From: an uncultured Eubacterium sp.
Lineage (GTDB): Bacteria; Bacillota; Clostridia; Lachnospirales; Lachnospiraceae
Length of the DNA stretch: 59,365 nucleotides
NCBI GenBank assembly: GCA_945910225.1
Contig: CAMDYG010000013.1
Location: 1 to 59,365 of the forward strand
Reading direction: 5' to 3'
Shown: positions 8,621-18,295 of the stretch, one piece after another
Layout of the letters: every line of letters begins with the position of its first letter
Numbering within the stretch: the stretch's first letter is position 1
Made by a program: the position numbers and the translations under genes
The notes under the pieces: generated by a model
What the model was told of the DNA's origin: nothing
What the model saw: the letters and a program-made list of their open reading frames with translations, nothing else
The model's database searches: none

Positions 8621-9133
8621 ATGGCAAGTTTGATTGATTCTTTAATTAATATTCTGGATGATGAGAACAGGGAGTACAAGAAGCTTCTGGACTTGTCTGA
8701 TAATAAGACCTCTGCTATTGTGAAAGGGAATGTTGAACTTCTTCAGGAGATATTTGGAGAAGAACAGAAGCTGATTGACGAGCTTAACAGAATCGATGAT
8801 CAGAGACAGGCATGCGTTTCAGATATATGCAGAATTCTCCATATTTCACCTGCAGATGTGAAAGTAAAACAGATAGTGCAGCTTCTGGAGAAGAAGCCGA
8901 AAGAGCATGATGCTCTTGAACAGTCATATCTTAATCTCAAGAAGACTGTAACGCAGCTTAAACAGGTGAATGATAACAACAAGCTGTTGCTTAAGGAATC
9001 TATGGACATGATAGATTTCGAGATTAATCTGGCAAGAAATGCCACTATGGCGCCACAGACGGCTAACTATGGAAAGGGTGCTTACGAAGAACATGGCAGT
9101 CTGGGGAGTGGAAGTTTTGATGCTAAACAGTAG
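8621..9133 (+). CDS. flgN: Flagellar export chaperone FlgN
   Basis: A 170-residue, almost wholly helical and coiled-coil protein whose pattern (residues 1-145 amphipathic helices with many Lys/Glu/Leu) and position between flgM and flgK identify it as FlgN, the cytoplasmic chaperone for the hook-filament junction proteins FlgK and FlgL. Sequence similarity in this family is low, so the call leans on context. The tail after about residue 145 is Gly/Ser-rich and probably disordered. A terminator follows. Confidence 0.85.
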   Translation: MASLIDSLINILDDENREYKKLLDLSDNKTSAIVKGNVELLQEIFGEEQKLIDELNRIDDQRQACVSDICRILHISPADVKVKQIVQLLEKKPKEHDALEQSYLNLKKTVTQLKQVNDNNKLLLKESMDMIDFEINLARNATMAPQTANYGKGAYEEHGSLGSGSFDAKQ

Positions 9134-9173
9134 CATGTCTTTGAGGTCAGATTACAATTAAACAGAGAAATTA

Positions 9174-9209
9174 AGTCACATTTTCTAAAGGAGAATGTGG
9201 CTTTTTTTA
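9174..9209 (+). terminator. Intrinsic terminator between flgN and flgK
   Basis: GTCACATTTTCT pairs imperfectly with AGAATGTGGC around a short loop and is followed by seven T at 9202-9208. A GTCGATAT at 9239-9246 resembles a sigma-D -10 element for flgK, but no proper -35 lies upstream. Confidence 0.7.
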
Positions 9210-9286
9210 ATCCTAAGGGTGTTTTTATTTTAAAATGTGTCGATATACATATCAGATAATATGATTTGGAAGAAAGAGGTGACCTT

Positions 9287-11227
9287 ATGGCTAATGGAAT
9301 GGCAGCGTTGTTTGTGGGAACAACGGGACTTAGAACTTCACAGACAGCACTTAATACAACGGCCCATAATCTGTCTAATATTAATACATCAGGATATACA
9401 AGACAGCAGGTTACTTTTTCAGATACGCAGTATGCTGATGTTAATTCCAAGGATAAGGTTAGTTATGCAAGTTATGGACTTGGTGTGGCAGTTTCGGAAG
9501 TAAGAAGAATAAGAGATCAGTTTATTGACCAGGCATACAGGAGTGAGAACTCAAGATTAGGGTATTATGACAGCCAGTATAAGGCAGTTCAGGAGATAGA
9601 AGATCAGTTTGGAGAGATGCAGGGCGTTACATATGAATCATATCTGACTGATTTGTACAATTCAGTTAATGAGCTTGCAAAGAATCCTACAAGCACAGTT
9701 GCAAGATCATCGCTTATCCAGAATGCAACAGCATTTATAGAAAAGTCAGAGGCTGTATATAAAGGACTCAGGGATTACCAGACAACACTTAATACACAGG
9801 TTAAGAATATGGTTAATTCAATTAACAGCCTTGGGGAGAAAATATATAACCTTAATAAGAAAATTGCTAAGATTGAGGCACCGGGAATAGAAGATGCCAA
9901 TGACTTAAGAGATGAAAGAGATGCAGCTATTGATGAACTTAGCAAATATATAGATATAACATATTATGAAGCTGATAATGGAGAGACAGTTATAACAGCA
10001 GAGGGAATTCCATTTGTTACAGTTGGAAGACTTGCTGCTATGGGAACCAGAGTTGTAGAAGGAACGAATCTTGTTATTCCTACATGGCCTGGATATGAAC
10101 GGGATGTGTACGAGGATGGAAAGTCTGCATCTAATATGGATGACACTGATAAGGGAGAACTGAAGGGCTTGCTTATTGCAAGGGGCAATATGGTAGTTGA
10201 TTATACAGTTGTTCCGGTTGCACCTGACAGTGCTGACTATGATATGAATACTGCAGATGGAAGAGCAGCATATCAGGATGCATATGATAAGTACATGGAG
10301 GATCAGAAGTATTACAATACATATGTTGAACCATCAGCAATCCTTAGTGCCATGGCTGGCTTTGACAAGCTTGTGAATGGAATAGTAGAGAAGATCAATG
10401 ATATATTATGCCCAGAGGTTACACAGGTAAGGACAACTCCTTATACAGGAGCTGATGGAACAGAGATTCAGGCAGATATATATACATATAATTCTGTATC
10501 ACAGGCTGTTTTGTATGACAGATATGGAAGAGAAGTAAAAGGAACTGATAATGGAGATGGAACATTCAGTTATGAATCAGGAGAAAAACTGTATGACAGT
10601 ATCGGAGGTAACGCGGTTACAATAGATTCGTATACATATTCTATGCTTGATATGGATAGCACGGGATATGGAATGGATGATGATAAAACAGTTGGAACTG
10701 AACTTTTTTCAAGAAAAGGAACAGAGCGTTATGTTAAAGCAACTGATGCAGCTGGAAAGACAATATATATCAGGAACAATCTGAACCAGACAGGCTATGA
10801 ATCATTGTATAAGCTTGGAAATCTTCAGATTAATCCGGAAGCATCACAGAATGTAGGAAAGATTCCACTTTCAACAGTTCAGGGCAAGGAGGATTTTGAT
10901 ACTGCCAAGAAACTTGCTGATGTATGGAGTGAAAAGTTTGCATCGCTTAACCCAGAGAATTATGCCAAGTCGAACTTCATGTCTTTTTATAATAATTTCA
11001 TTGGTGAATATGCTACTATGGGAAAAGCACTGTCTAACTATGTCAGCAATCAGACAACTATGGTTGACGGTTATGATAATCAGAGACTTCAGACAGAGGG
11101 CGTATCGTCAGATGAAGAGCTTGAAAAGATGATTAAATATCAGCAGGCATATAATGCAGCATCTAGATATGTTAATGTTGTAAGTGAGATGCTTGAGCAT
11201 CTTGTTACATCACTTGGCAATGCATAA
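9287..11227 (+). CDS. flgK: Hook-filament junction protein FlgK (first copy)
   Basis: A 646-residue FlgK (HAP1). The N-terminus has the axial-protein signature TTAHNLSNINTSGYTRQQ. The C-terminus has the matching helix VSSDEELEKMIKYQQAYNAA. The middle, about residues 60-540, is the longer D1-D3 region. It joins hook to filament at the cell exterior. The frame opens at a TTG seven codons earlier, but the ATG at 9287 is preceded by AAAGAGGTG and gives the family start. Its downstream neighbour (starting 33 bases later) is a second FlgK-like gene, about 120 residues shorter. Confidence 0.92.
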   Translation: MANGMAALFVGTTGLRTSQTALNTTAHNLSNINTSGYTRQQVTFSDTQYADVNSKDKVSYASYGLGVAVSEVRRIRDQFIDQAYRSENSRLGYYDSQYKAVQEIEDQFGEMQGVTYESYLTDLYNSVNELAKNPTSTVARSSLIQNATAFIEKSEAVYKGLRDYQTTLNTQVKNMVNSINSLGEKIYNLNKKIAKIEAPGIEDANDLRDERDAAIDELSKYIDITYYEADNGETVITAEGIPFVTVGRLAAMGTRVVEGTNLVIPTWPGYERDVYEDGKSASNMDDTDKGELKGLLIARGNMVVDYTVVPVAPDSADYDMNTADGRAAYQDAYDKYMEDQKYYNTYVEPSAILSAMAGFDKLVNGIVEKINDILCPEVTQVRTTPYTGADGTEIQADIYTYNSVSQAVLYDRYGREVKGTDNGDGTFSYESGEKLYDSIGGNAVTIDSYTYSMLDMDSTGYGMDDDKTVGTELFSRKGTERYVKATDAAGKTIYIRNNLNQTGYESLYKLGNLQINPEASQNVGKIPLSTVQGKEDFDTAKKLADVWSEKFASLNPENYAKSNFMSFYNNFIGEYATMGKALSNYVSNQTTMVDGYDNQRLQTEGVSSDEELEKMIKYQQAYNAASRYVNVVSEMLEHLVTSLGNA

Positions 11228-11259
11228 TTAATAAGTGTTTTCAAATATGGAGGATAATT

Positions 11260-12831
11260 ATGGCTTCAACTTTTTTTGGACTGACAATTGCATATACAGG
11301 ACTTCAGGCAGCGCAGACCTCGATAAATGTTACATCTCATAATCTTGCTAATATTAATACGGCAGGATATACGAAAGAATCAGCATCAACAAAGGCGGGG
11401 GAAGCTTTAAGGGCATATGCTTCATATGGAACACTTGGAGCCGGAGTTATAGTCGATGCTATTAACCAGACAAGAGATTCATATTATGATGAGAAGTATA
11501 GAAATAACAACACTAATTATGGTGAGTATAGTGTAAAGTACAGTTATATGTCACAGATTGAGAATTATCTTAACGAATTTACATTAAAGGGATATTCATC
11601 AGAATATGAGAATTTCTTTGCTGCTTTGAACCAGCTGGATCTTACACCATCTGACACATCTGCAAAGAACCAGTTTATTAATAATGCAAAGAGCCTTACG
11701 GATTATTTTAATACATTATCAACTAATCTTCGTAACGTGCAGATTGATGCCAATAATGAGGTTAAGGATGCGGTGCAGCAGATTAATTCGCTGGCACAGA
11801 ATATTGCATCCCTTAATAAACAGATTAATCAGATACAGGCTAATTATGGTAATGCCAACGACCTTAAAGACCAGAGAAATGCATTAATAGATGATCTTTC
11901 CAAGCTCGTTAATATAACTGTTAACGAGACTGATATGGGAAATAATCTGACCAACATGCAGATTACTATTAATGGCAACAGTCTGGTAGACGGATATAAT
12001 TACCACACACTTGAGACTGTATCAAGAGATGAACCAAGAAATGCATCAGATGCTGCAGGACTTTATGATCTTCAGTGGGAAAATGGACAGGCATTTGATA
12101 TATATAGTGATTCACTTGGAGGACAGCTTAAGGCACTTATAGATCTGCGAGATGGCTGCAATGGCGAGATAGAGAAACATGCTACGACTACAGATGCCAA
12201 TGGTAATGAGGTATATGAAAGAGATGCAGATGGCAATATCCTTACAGATACACAATCACAGGTAGATAATAATACTCAATATAAGGGTGTTCCGTATTAT
12301 CAGTCACAGCTAAACCAGTTTATACAGATATTTGCGGCTTCTGTTAATGAAATTCTCAATAAGGGAGTTACATCAGATGGTTCTGCATCAGGAATTCCGC
12401 TGTTTGTAACAAAGGACAATACAAGGGCGCTTTCTGCTACTAATGTTACAATCAATCAGGATCTTATAGATAATGCTGATCTGCTTGCGACTAAATATAA
12501 TAAGAGCGACGGAGAGGCTAATGTAGATCTTATTGTTGATCTCATTAATACTAAGGATGCCAAGATATTTGATGGTGGAACAGGATCATTTTTCCTGGAG
12601 AGTATTGTCAGTGATATGTCAATAGATGCTAACAAGGCAACGAATTTTACTAAGAATTATACGAATCTGCAGACTACTATACAGAATCAGAGACTATCTA
12701 TCATGGGTGTTGATACTGATGAGGAAGCTATGGATCTGGTTAAGTTCCAGCAGGCATATAATCTGAGCTCTAAGATGATGACGGTTATGAATCAGTTATA
12801 TGACAGATTGATTAATAATACAGGAGTATAG
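11260..12831 (+). CDS. flgK: Second FlgK-type hook-associated protein
   Basis: This 523-residue protein also has FlgK features at both ends: TSHNLANINTAGYTKESAST near residue 25 and DEEAMDLVKFQQAYNLSSKM near the C-terminus. It is clearly a paralog of the preceding gene rather than FlgL, because a bona fide FlgL follows. The region between is shorter, with a compact outer domain. It is probably in the same transcript as both neighbours (33 and 17 bases apart). Whether both FlgK proteins sit in one filament junction, or serve alternative filaments (two flagellins are present), cannot be told. Confidence 0.88.
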   Translation: MASTFFGLTIAYTGLQAAQTSINVTSHNLANINTAGYTKESASTKAGEALRAYASYGTLGAGVIVDAINQTRDSYYDEKYRNNNTNYGEYSVKYSYMSQIENYLNEFTLKGYSSEYENFFAALNQLDLTPSDTSAKNQFINNAKSLTDYFNTLSTNLRNVQIDANNEVKDAVQQINSLAQNIASLNKQINQIQANYGNANDLKDQRNALIDDLSKLVNITVNETDMGNNLTNMQITINGNSLVDGYNYHTLETVSRDEPRNASDAAGLYDLQWENGQAFDIYSDSLGGQLKALIDLRDGCNGEIEKHATTTDANGNEVYERDADGNILTDTQSQVDNNTQYKGVPYYQSQLNQFIQIFAASVNEILNKGVTSDGSASGIPLFVTKDNTRALSATNVTINQDLIDNADLLATKYNKSDGEANVDLIVDLINTKDAKIFDGGTGSFFLESIVSDMSIDANKATNFTKNYTNLQTTIQNQRLSIMGVDTDEEAMDLVKFQQAYNLSSKMMTVMNQLYDRLINNTGV

Positions 12832-12848
12832 ACACGAGGAGGGATAAC

Positions 12849-14405
12849 ATGAGAATTACCAACCAGATGATGATTAATAGTTCAATATCTAATATCCAGG
12901 TTAATAAGGGACAGCTCAATACACTTAGTACAGAACTTTCTACACAGAAGAAGATAAGTAAACCATCTGAAGACCCCATTATTGCTATAAGGGCATTAAG
13001 ACTGCGTTCAAGTCTGGATGAGGTTACACAGTATCTTGGAAAGAATATACCTGATGCATCATCATGGCTGAGTGTTACCCACGATGCACTTGATGAGGGT
13101 AATAAGATACTTAATGACCTTTATAATTATTGTGTACAGGGATCTACTGATTCATATTCAGAGTCAGAGCGTAATACTCTTGCGGAGAGTCTTAATAAGC
13201 TGGTAGAAGCCTATTATGAACAGGGAAATGTCGATTATGCGGGAAGGTATGTATTTACAGGACATGCAACAGATAAGCCTCTTACATACCAGTCGGATGC
13301 AACAGCGAAAGATGTGGATTATACTATTAAACAGAATTTTACAAGAGACAACCTTTCAACAAAGACAGCTTATACTAATGCATATAGTAATCAGGATATT
13401 CTTAATCTTACAGTTAAGACGGATGTCAATGGTAATATTATTACTCCTAATGTATCAGATGTTCACAGAATACAGCTTGCATATGATGAGATTAATGGAA
13501 CAGAATTCTCTATCGGTATGGGAACTGGTAACAGTACAGATGTTACAATTAATGCAGATGGATCAGTTACAACTAATGGAACTCTTACAGCAAGTATCAC
13601 GCAGGCTGATGGAACAGTTGCGCAGAATCAGGTAAGCGTTGTAACTACCACAGACGATAATTATATACCAGGAGATAATGAGATAGCTATCAATGCTACA
13701 ACCGGAGAACTGCTTCTTGGAGAAAATGTATATAAGTCAGTGTATGAGAATAATGAATTCTCTGTAACATATGATAAGAGCAATTTCATAAAAGGTGATA
13801 TAGATCCTACTATGTATTTTGATTGTGTTGATAATAATACAGGTATAGAATATAATAAAAAGAGCGAAGATATCGAGTACATAGTGAATTTTTCACAGAA
13901 GTTAAAGGTTAATACTGAAGCAAGTGAAGCTTTTGGTATTTATCTTGGAAGAAATGTTGATGATCTTGTTAATGCTGTGCAGAATGTCCTGGATCTTAAT
14001 GATCAGATATCACAGGTAGAGTCAATGCAGAAGGAAGAGCAGTATAGTGATGATGTTTCACAGGAGAAGCTTTCAAGTATTCTGGAAGGACTTAATAAGC
14101 AGAGAGATCTCGCAAAGGATAAAATGAAAAAAGCTTTTGAGAGCGGAATCGGACAGATGCAGGGCTATCAGGAGCAGATTGCTAATTCCAAGGCTGATAT
14201 AGGAAACAGACAGACACGTCTTGACCTTACAAAGACAAGACTGACAGAGCAGAAGACGAACTTTACAGATCTTAAGTCACAGAATGAAGATATAGACCTT
14301 GAAGAGATAGTGGTTACTTATACTTCAGCTGAGCTTGTATATCAGGCAGCTTTATCTGCAGCAAGTAAGGTTGTACAGCAGACACTGCTTGATTTCCTTG
14401 GTTAA
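12849..14405 (+). CDS. flgL: Hook-filament junction protein FlgL
   Basis: A 518-residue FlgL (HAP3). The N-terminus MRITNQMMINSSISNIQVNK and the following QKKISKPSEDPIIAIRALRL are flagellin-like D0/D1 helices typical of FlgL. The C-terminal helix (DLEEIVVTYTSAELVYQAAL) matches the conserved end. It is longer than the common 300-residue form because of an inserted, Asn/Thr-rich domain of about 200 residues (roughly 150-370). It connects FlgK to the filament. GAGGAGGG lies just before the start. Confidence 0.92.
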   Translation: MRITNQMMINSSISNIQVNKGQLNTLSTELSTQKKISKPSEDPIIAIRALRLRSSLDEVTQYLGKNIPDASSWLSVTHDALDEGNKILNDLYNYCVQGSTDSYSESERNTLAESLNKLVEAYYEQGNVDYAGRYVFTGHATDKPLTYQSDATAKDVDYTIKQNFTRDNLSTKTAYTNAYSNQDILNLTVKTDVNGNIITPNVSDVHRIQLAYDEINGTEFSIGMGTGNSTDVTINADGSVTTNGTLTASITQADGTVAQNQVSVVTTTDDNYIPGDNEIAINATTGELLLGENVYKSVYENNEFSVTYDKSNFIKGDIDPTMYFDCVDNNTGIEYNKKSEDIEYIVNFSQKLKVNTEASEAFGIYLGRNVDDLVNAVQNVLDLNDQISQVESMQKEEQYSDDVSQEKLSSILEGLNKQRDLAKDKMKKAFESGIGQMQGYQEQIANSKADIGNRQTRLDLTKTRLTEQKTNFTDLKSQNEDIDLEEIVVTYTSAELVYQAALSAASKVVQQTLLDFLG

Positions 14406-14456
14406 CGGGCATTGCAGTTTAATATATGAAATGATATGAATGGAGGATAGACATTT

Positions 14457-14912
14457 ATGAAAGTACAGACTAAATGGTTTGGAGAAATCGAAGTAAGTGA
14501 TGATAAAATAATCACATTTGAAAAAGGAATCATAGGATTTGAGGACTGGAAGAAGTATACGCTTGTCTATGATGCTGAAAGAGAAGAGGATGTATCAATA
14601 GTATGGCTTCAGGCGGTTGATGAACCGACACTTGCACTTCCTATTATGAAGCCTGAGATAGTATACCAGAATTATGATCCTATAGTGGAGGATGAAATAA
14701 TCGCTACACTTGGCGAAGACATCCAGAATGCAGAACTTATGGTATTCTGCGCTCTTACAGTTCCACAGGATCTTACTAAGATGACTATTAATCTTAAAGC
14801 ACCGATCATTATAAATGTTGATACAATGAAGGGTGTACAGTTAATAGCTGATAACTCAGATTATCAGGTAAGATATCCTATATACGATATTCTTAAAAAG
14901 GAGGAAGCGTAG
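14457..14912 (+). CDS. fliW: Flagellar assembly factor FliW
   Basis: The 151-residue protein has the FliW start pattern (KWFGEIEVSDDKIITFEKGI, then IGFEDWKKY) and length. FliW binds CsrA and relieves its block on flagellin translation; flagellin in turn binds FliW (the partner switch known from B. subtilis). csrA follows one base after the stop, the usual pairing. GGAGG-like bases precede the start. Confidence 0.95.
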   Translation: MKVQTKWFGEIEVSDDKIITFEKGIIGFEDWKKYTLVYDAEREEDVSIVWLQAVDEPTLALPIMKPEIVYQNYDPIVEDEIIATLGEDIQNAELMVFCALTVPQDLTKMTINLKAPIIINVDTMKGVQLIADNSDYQVRYPIYDILKKEEA

Positions 14913-14913
14913 T

Positions 14914-15135
14914 ATGCTGGCATTATCTAGAAAAAAGGACGAGGCAATCGTTATTAATGATGATATAGAGATAACAGTTATTGAGATTAAAGGTGATCAG
15001 GTAAAGCTCGGCATATCTGCACCAAAGGCTGTTCCTATATATCGTAAGGAAGTATATATCCAGATTCTTGATTCTAACAAGGAAGCTGCAGAATCTGTTG
15101 ATGTGAAGTCACTCAATCAGATTTTTAAGAAATAA
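14914..15135 (+). CDS. csrA: Carbon storage regulator CsrA
   Basis: A 73-residue RNA-binding protein with the family sequence MLALSRKKDEAIVINDDIEI and the conserved VKLGISAPKAVPIYRKEVY. It binds GGA motifs in hairpin loops and blocks ribosome binding, here probably on the flagellin leaders. Its SD (AAAAAGGAGG) lies inside the end of fliW, suggesting coupled translation. FliW is the expected antagonist. Confidence 0.96.
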   Translation: MLALSRKKDEAIVINDDIEITVIEIKGDQVKLGISAPKAVPIYRKEVYIQILDSNKEAAESVDVKSLNQIFKK

Positions 15136-15162
15136 TAATTGTACAAAATTAAGTACAATTAT
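15135..15162 (+). repeat. Perfect 10-bp inverted repeat at the csrA stop codon
   Basis: ATAATTGTAC and GTACAATTAT around an 8-base loop, starting on the last base of csrA. No T-run follows, so it is not a standard terminator on this strand. It could stabilise the 3' end of the fliW-csrA message or act as a DNA operator just before the flaG promoter. Confidence 0.55.
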
Positions 15163-15173
15163 GGCAGAGGGGT

Positions 15174-15200
15174 TAAATAATGCTTAACATTTTCCGATAT
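15174..15200 (+). promoter_or_regulatory. Sigma-D promoter of flaG-fliD-fliS-fliT
   Basis: TAAA, exactly 15 bases, TCCGATAT: -35 perfect, -10 7 of 8. It lies 62 bases before flaG. The flaG SD is in CACACGGAGGTGG, which could form a small hairpin displaying ACGGAG, a possible CsrA site. Confidence 0.85.
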
Positions 15201-15261
15201 GTGCAGTACAACATGAATGTAACGAATATAAAGTTTTGTTTTCACACGGAGGTGGAATATC

Positions 15262-15717
15262 ATGGGAATTGAAGTTAATGGAGTAGCGGCAGCGTCTAGT
15301 TATCAGACACAGACATCGCAGGCAGTAAAGCAGGTTTCACAGGCTGCTAACACAACAACGACTACTGATAAGGGTAATCAGGTTATAGCTGATACATCCA
15401 AGTCATCTGCATCTAATGTAGCAGTATCAGTAGGACAGGCTACTGAAAGCGAGAAGAATGGTAACAGCGCATATGATAATGACAAAGCTCAGGAGAAGAA
15501 GGCAGAATCTATGGCTGATGTTAAGGATATAAGAAAGATCCTTAATGACAATACTGTTGCAGAATTCAGCTATAATGAGCCAACTAAGAGAATAGCAATT
15601 AAGATTAAAGATAAGGATACTGACGAGGTTATTAAGGAAATCCCATCAGAGAAAGCATTGGAGATGCTTGCTAAGGCATGGGAGCTTGCAGGTATTCTTG
15701 TTGATGAGAGAAGATAG
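15262..15717 (+). CDS. flaG: FlaG-family flagellar protein
   Basis: The 151-residue protein carries the FlaG domain in its last 55 residues (AEFSYNEPTKRIAIKIKDKD, then VIKEIPSEKALEML). The first 95 residues are low-complexity, Ser/Thr/Ala/Lys-rich and probably disordered, an extension beyond the usual length. FlaG often precedes fliD and affects filament length in other bacteria. Here fliD starts 10 bases later, consistent with one transcript from the sigma-D promoter upstream. Confidence 0.88.
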   Translation: MGIEVNGVAAASSYQTQTSQAVKQVSQAANTTTTTDKGNQVIADTSKSSASNVAVSVGQATESEKNGNSAYDNDKAQEKKAESMADVKDIRKILNDNTVAEFSYNEPTKRIAIKIKDKDTDEVIKEIPSEKALEMLAKAWELAGILVDERR

Positions 15718-15727
15718 GAGGTAGAAT

Positions 15728-17842
15728 ATGCCAATCAGATTATCAGGTATGGTTTCAGGTATGGACACGGAATCATTGGTGTCAGCCCTTGTATCTTCAT
15801 ATAATTTAAAGAAAGATAACCTTGTAAAAGCACAGACTAAGCTTTCATGGAAACAGGAAAAGTGGAAAACAATGAACACAAGTATCTACAATTTCTATAG
15901 TGGAAAGCTTTCTAATACAAGATTTTCTGCTAATTACAGCCTTAAGAGTTCAACTGTTTCTAATGATAAGTATGCTAAGGTTACTGCAAGCTCTTCTGCT
16001 GTTAATGGAACACAGAAGCTTAAGGTTAAGCAGCTTGCTTCAACAGGATATCTTACTGGTGGAGAGATAAAGGCGGCAGATGGAAGTAAGATTACTGGTT
16101 CTACCAAGTTATCAGATATAATAGGAACAACAGATGGCTCTATATCAATAAAGACATCTTCAGGGACTAAGAATATTGATATTACTGAGGATATGAATGT
16201 TAATCAGTTTGTGGCCAAGTTAAAGGATGCTGGAGTTAACGCAAGTTTTGATGAGGCTAACGGACGTTTCTTCATAAGTTCCAAGGTGTCAGGCAAGGAT
16301 GGAGATTTCTCACTTACTGCCAATAACGATAATGGACTCAATGCATTACAGAAGCTTGGAATATATGCTGTAAGTGTTGCTGATAAAGCTGAATACACCA
16401 GATTAGCATCTTTAGCTGACGGAAGTGACGATTATAATGCTGAACTTGAGAGCATGTATACCAAGACTACAGCGAAAGATGTGGCTAAGAGTTATGCAGA
16501 TAAATATAATGCAGCTAAGAATAAGCTTGATATAATGGCAGCTGATGATACATGGGATCATACATATACACTTGAAGATTACATTGCCAATATTAAGGAA
16601 GAAACTCCTAAGATACTTGATGCATATGATTCTTACAAAGTAGAGAAGAAAGATTCTGAAGGCAATACTGTCAAGGATTCAGATGGTAATATTGTATATG
16701 AGTATGATACAGAAGCTATGGAAAAAGATGGCGTCAAGGACAAGTATGATGCAGATGTAAGAAAAAAGACGTCTAATGAATCCATGATTAAAGTATATGA
16801 TGACAATACTAAGGTTATTGGAGATACTAAGGATTATGTGACAATTGGTGATGATGGCAAGGCGGTTGCTGATGAAGCTAATGAAAAAGTGGTGCAGGAA
16901 GTTAATGATACCAATGATTCAAGGAGAGCGCAAGCTAAGGCATTGCTTGATTCCAAGATAGCGATGGCATCAACAGCAGCTGATGGAGCAGCATCAAGTG
17001 GAGCTGTAAGAATTGATGGAGAGGATTCAGAGATTGAACTTAATGGCGCCAAGTTCACTAATAATACTAATAATTATTCAATCAACGGACTCACAATACA
17101 GGCTCTTGGACTTACTGGAACAGATGAAGTATCTATAACAACAGATACTGATGTTGATGGAATATATGATATGATCAAAGGATTCCTTAAGGATTACAAT
17201 GATCTTGTCAAGTCTGTAGATGTTGCATATAATGCAGCAAGTGCTAAAGGATATGAGCCACTTACAAGTGATGAGAAAGATGCAATGTCTGATGATGAAG
17301 TAGAGAAGTGGGAAACCAAGATAAAGGATTCGCTTCTTAGAAAGGATTCAACCCTTGGCGGCGTACTTGATACAATGAAGAATGACATGGCATTATCATT
17401 TAATGTTAATGGCAAGCTTTATTCATTATCAAGCTTTGGAATATCTACACTTGGTTATTTTAATTCACCGGAGAATGAAACAGGAGTTCTTCATATTGAT
17501 GGTAATAAGGATGATACATATACATCTGCTAATACAGATAAGTTAAGAGCTATGATAGCAAGTGATCCAGACACTGTAATAGATTTCTTTTCACAGTTAT
17601 CAACTAAACTGTATACAGATCTTGGCAATAAGATGGCTACATCATCTACAAGCAGTGCATACACTATCTATAATGATAAGCAGATGAATACACAGTACTC
17701 AGAATATAATACTAAGATATCTGAGGCTGAGGATAAGGTAACAACATGGGAAGATTACTATTATAGTAAGTTTTCAGCAATGGAGTCAGCACTTGCTAAG
17801 ATGAATGCACAGTCATCATCATTATCAGGACTTTTTGGATAA
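15728..17842 (+). CDS. fliD: Flagellar filament cap protein FliD (HAP2)
   Basis: A 704-residue FliD. The N-terminus is typical (RLSGMVSGMDTESLVSALVS, helix, then LKVKQLASTGYLTGGEIKA). The C-terminal domain closes with KVTTWEDYYYSKFSAMESAL. FliD caps the filament tip and helps flagellin fold in. The middle (about residues 220-420) carries a long Asp/Lys-rich insertion, making it larger than most. A second, shorter FliD-like gene lies at 55704-57035. Confidence 0.93.
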   Translation: MPIRLSGMVSGMDTESLVSALVSSYNLKKDNLVKAQTKLSWKQEKWKTMNTSIYNFYSGKLSNTRFSANYSLKSSTVSNDKYAKVTASSSAVNGTQKLKVKQLASTGYLTGGEIKAADGSKITGSTKLSDIIGTTDGSISIKTSSGTKNIDITEDMNVNQFVAKLKDAGVNASFDEANGRFFISSKVSGKDGDFSLTANNDNGLNALQKLGIYAVSVADKAEYTRLASLADGSDDYNAELESMYTKTTAKDVAKSYADKYNAAKNKLDIMAADDTWDHTYTLEDYIANIKEETPKILDAYDSYKVEKKDSEGNTVKDSDGNIVYEYDTEAMEKDGVKDKYDADVRKKTSNESMIKVYDDNTKVIGDTKDYVTIGDDGKAVADEANEKVVQEVNDTNDSRRAQAKALLDSKIAMASTAADGAASSGAVRIDGEDSEIELNGAKFTNNTNNYSINGLTIQALGLTGTDEVSITTDTDVDGIYDMIKGFLKDYNDLVKSVDVAYNAASAKGYEPLTSDEKDAMSDDEVEKWETKIKDSLLRKDSTLGGVLDTMKNDMALSFNVNGKLYSLSSFGISTLGYFNSPENETGVLHIDGNKDDTYTSANTDKLRAMIASDPDTVIDFFSQLSTKLYTDLGNKMATSSTSSAYTIYNDKQMNTQYSEYNTKISEAEDKVTTWEDYYYSKFSAMESALAKMNAQSSSLSGLFG

Positions 17843-17864
17843 TAGTTACCTAATAAATTGATCA

Positions 17865-17885
17865 CACAGAATTATATTTTCTGTG
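17865..17885 (+). other. Hairpin just before fliS
   Basis: CACAGAA and TTCTGTG (7 bp, loop of 7) sit in the 58-base fliD-fliS gap, ending 15 bases before the fliS ATG. It could tune fliS translation or mark processing. No T-run follows, so it is not called a terminator. Confidence 0.4.
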
Positions 17886-17900
17886 GGGAATGAGGAGAAT

Positions 17901-18287
17901 ATGGCATTTAATCAGAATATTGCGCAGAAATATAATAGGAATAAGATCCTTACAGCAAGCCCTGCAGAGCTTACATTGATGCTCTATGAGGGAGCTATTA
18001 AGTTTTGCAATATTGCACTTATGGCTATAGAGAAGAAGGATTATGAGAAAGCTCACATTAATATTAAGAAAGTGGAGAATATTATAACGGAGTTCAAGGT
18101 TACTCTTAATCACAAGTATCCGGTAGCTAAGGATTTTGAAAATGTATATAATTATATATACTCTCTTCTGGTTGATGCTAATATAAAGAAAGATCCAGAG
18201 ATTCTTAATAAGGCACTTGATGAAATCAGGGGCATGAGAGATACATGGAAAGAAGTTATGAATCGCACAAGAGGTATGAATCAGTAG
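17901..18287 (+). CDS. fliS: Flagellin export chaperone FliS
   Basis: A 128-residue helical protein with the FliS signature YNRNKILTASPAELTLMLYE, followed by GAIKFCNIA. FliS binds the flagellin C-terminus in the cytoplasm and stops early polymerisation. The ATG at 17901 after GAGGAGAAT is preferred over an in-frame GTG at 17883. The FliT-like gene begins 8 bases after its stop. Confidence 0.93.
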   Translation: MAFNQNIAQKYNRNKILTASPAELTLMLYEGAIKFCNIALMAIEKKDYEKAHINIKKVENIITEFKVTLNHKYPVAKDFENVYNYIYSLLVDANIKKDPEILNKALDEIRGMRDTWKEVMNRTRGMNQ

Positions 18288-18295
18288 GAGAAGAC

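Noticed and set aside
9239-9246. GTCGATAT as sigma-D -10 for flgK
   Set aside because: The position 15-16 bases upstream has no TAAA-like element; kept only as a remark under the flgN terminator.
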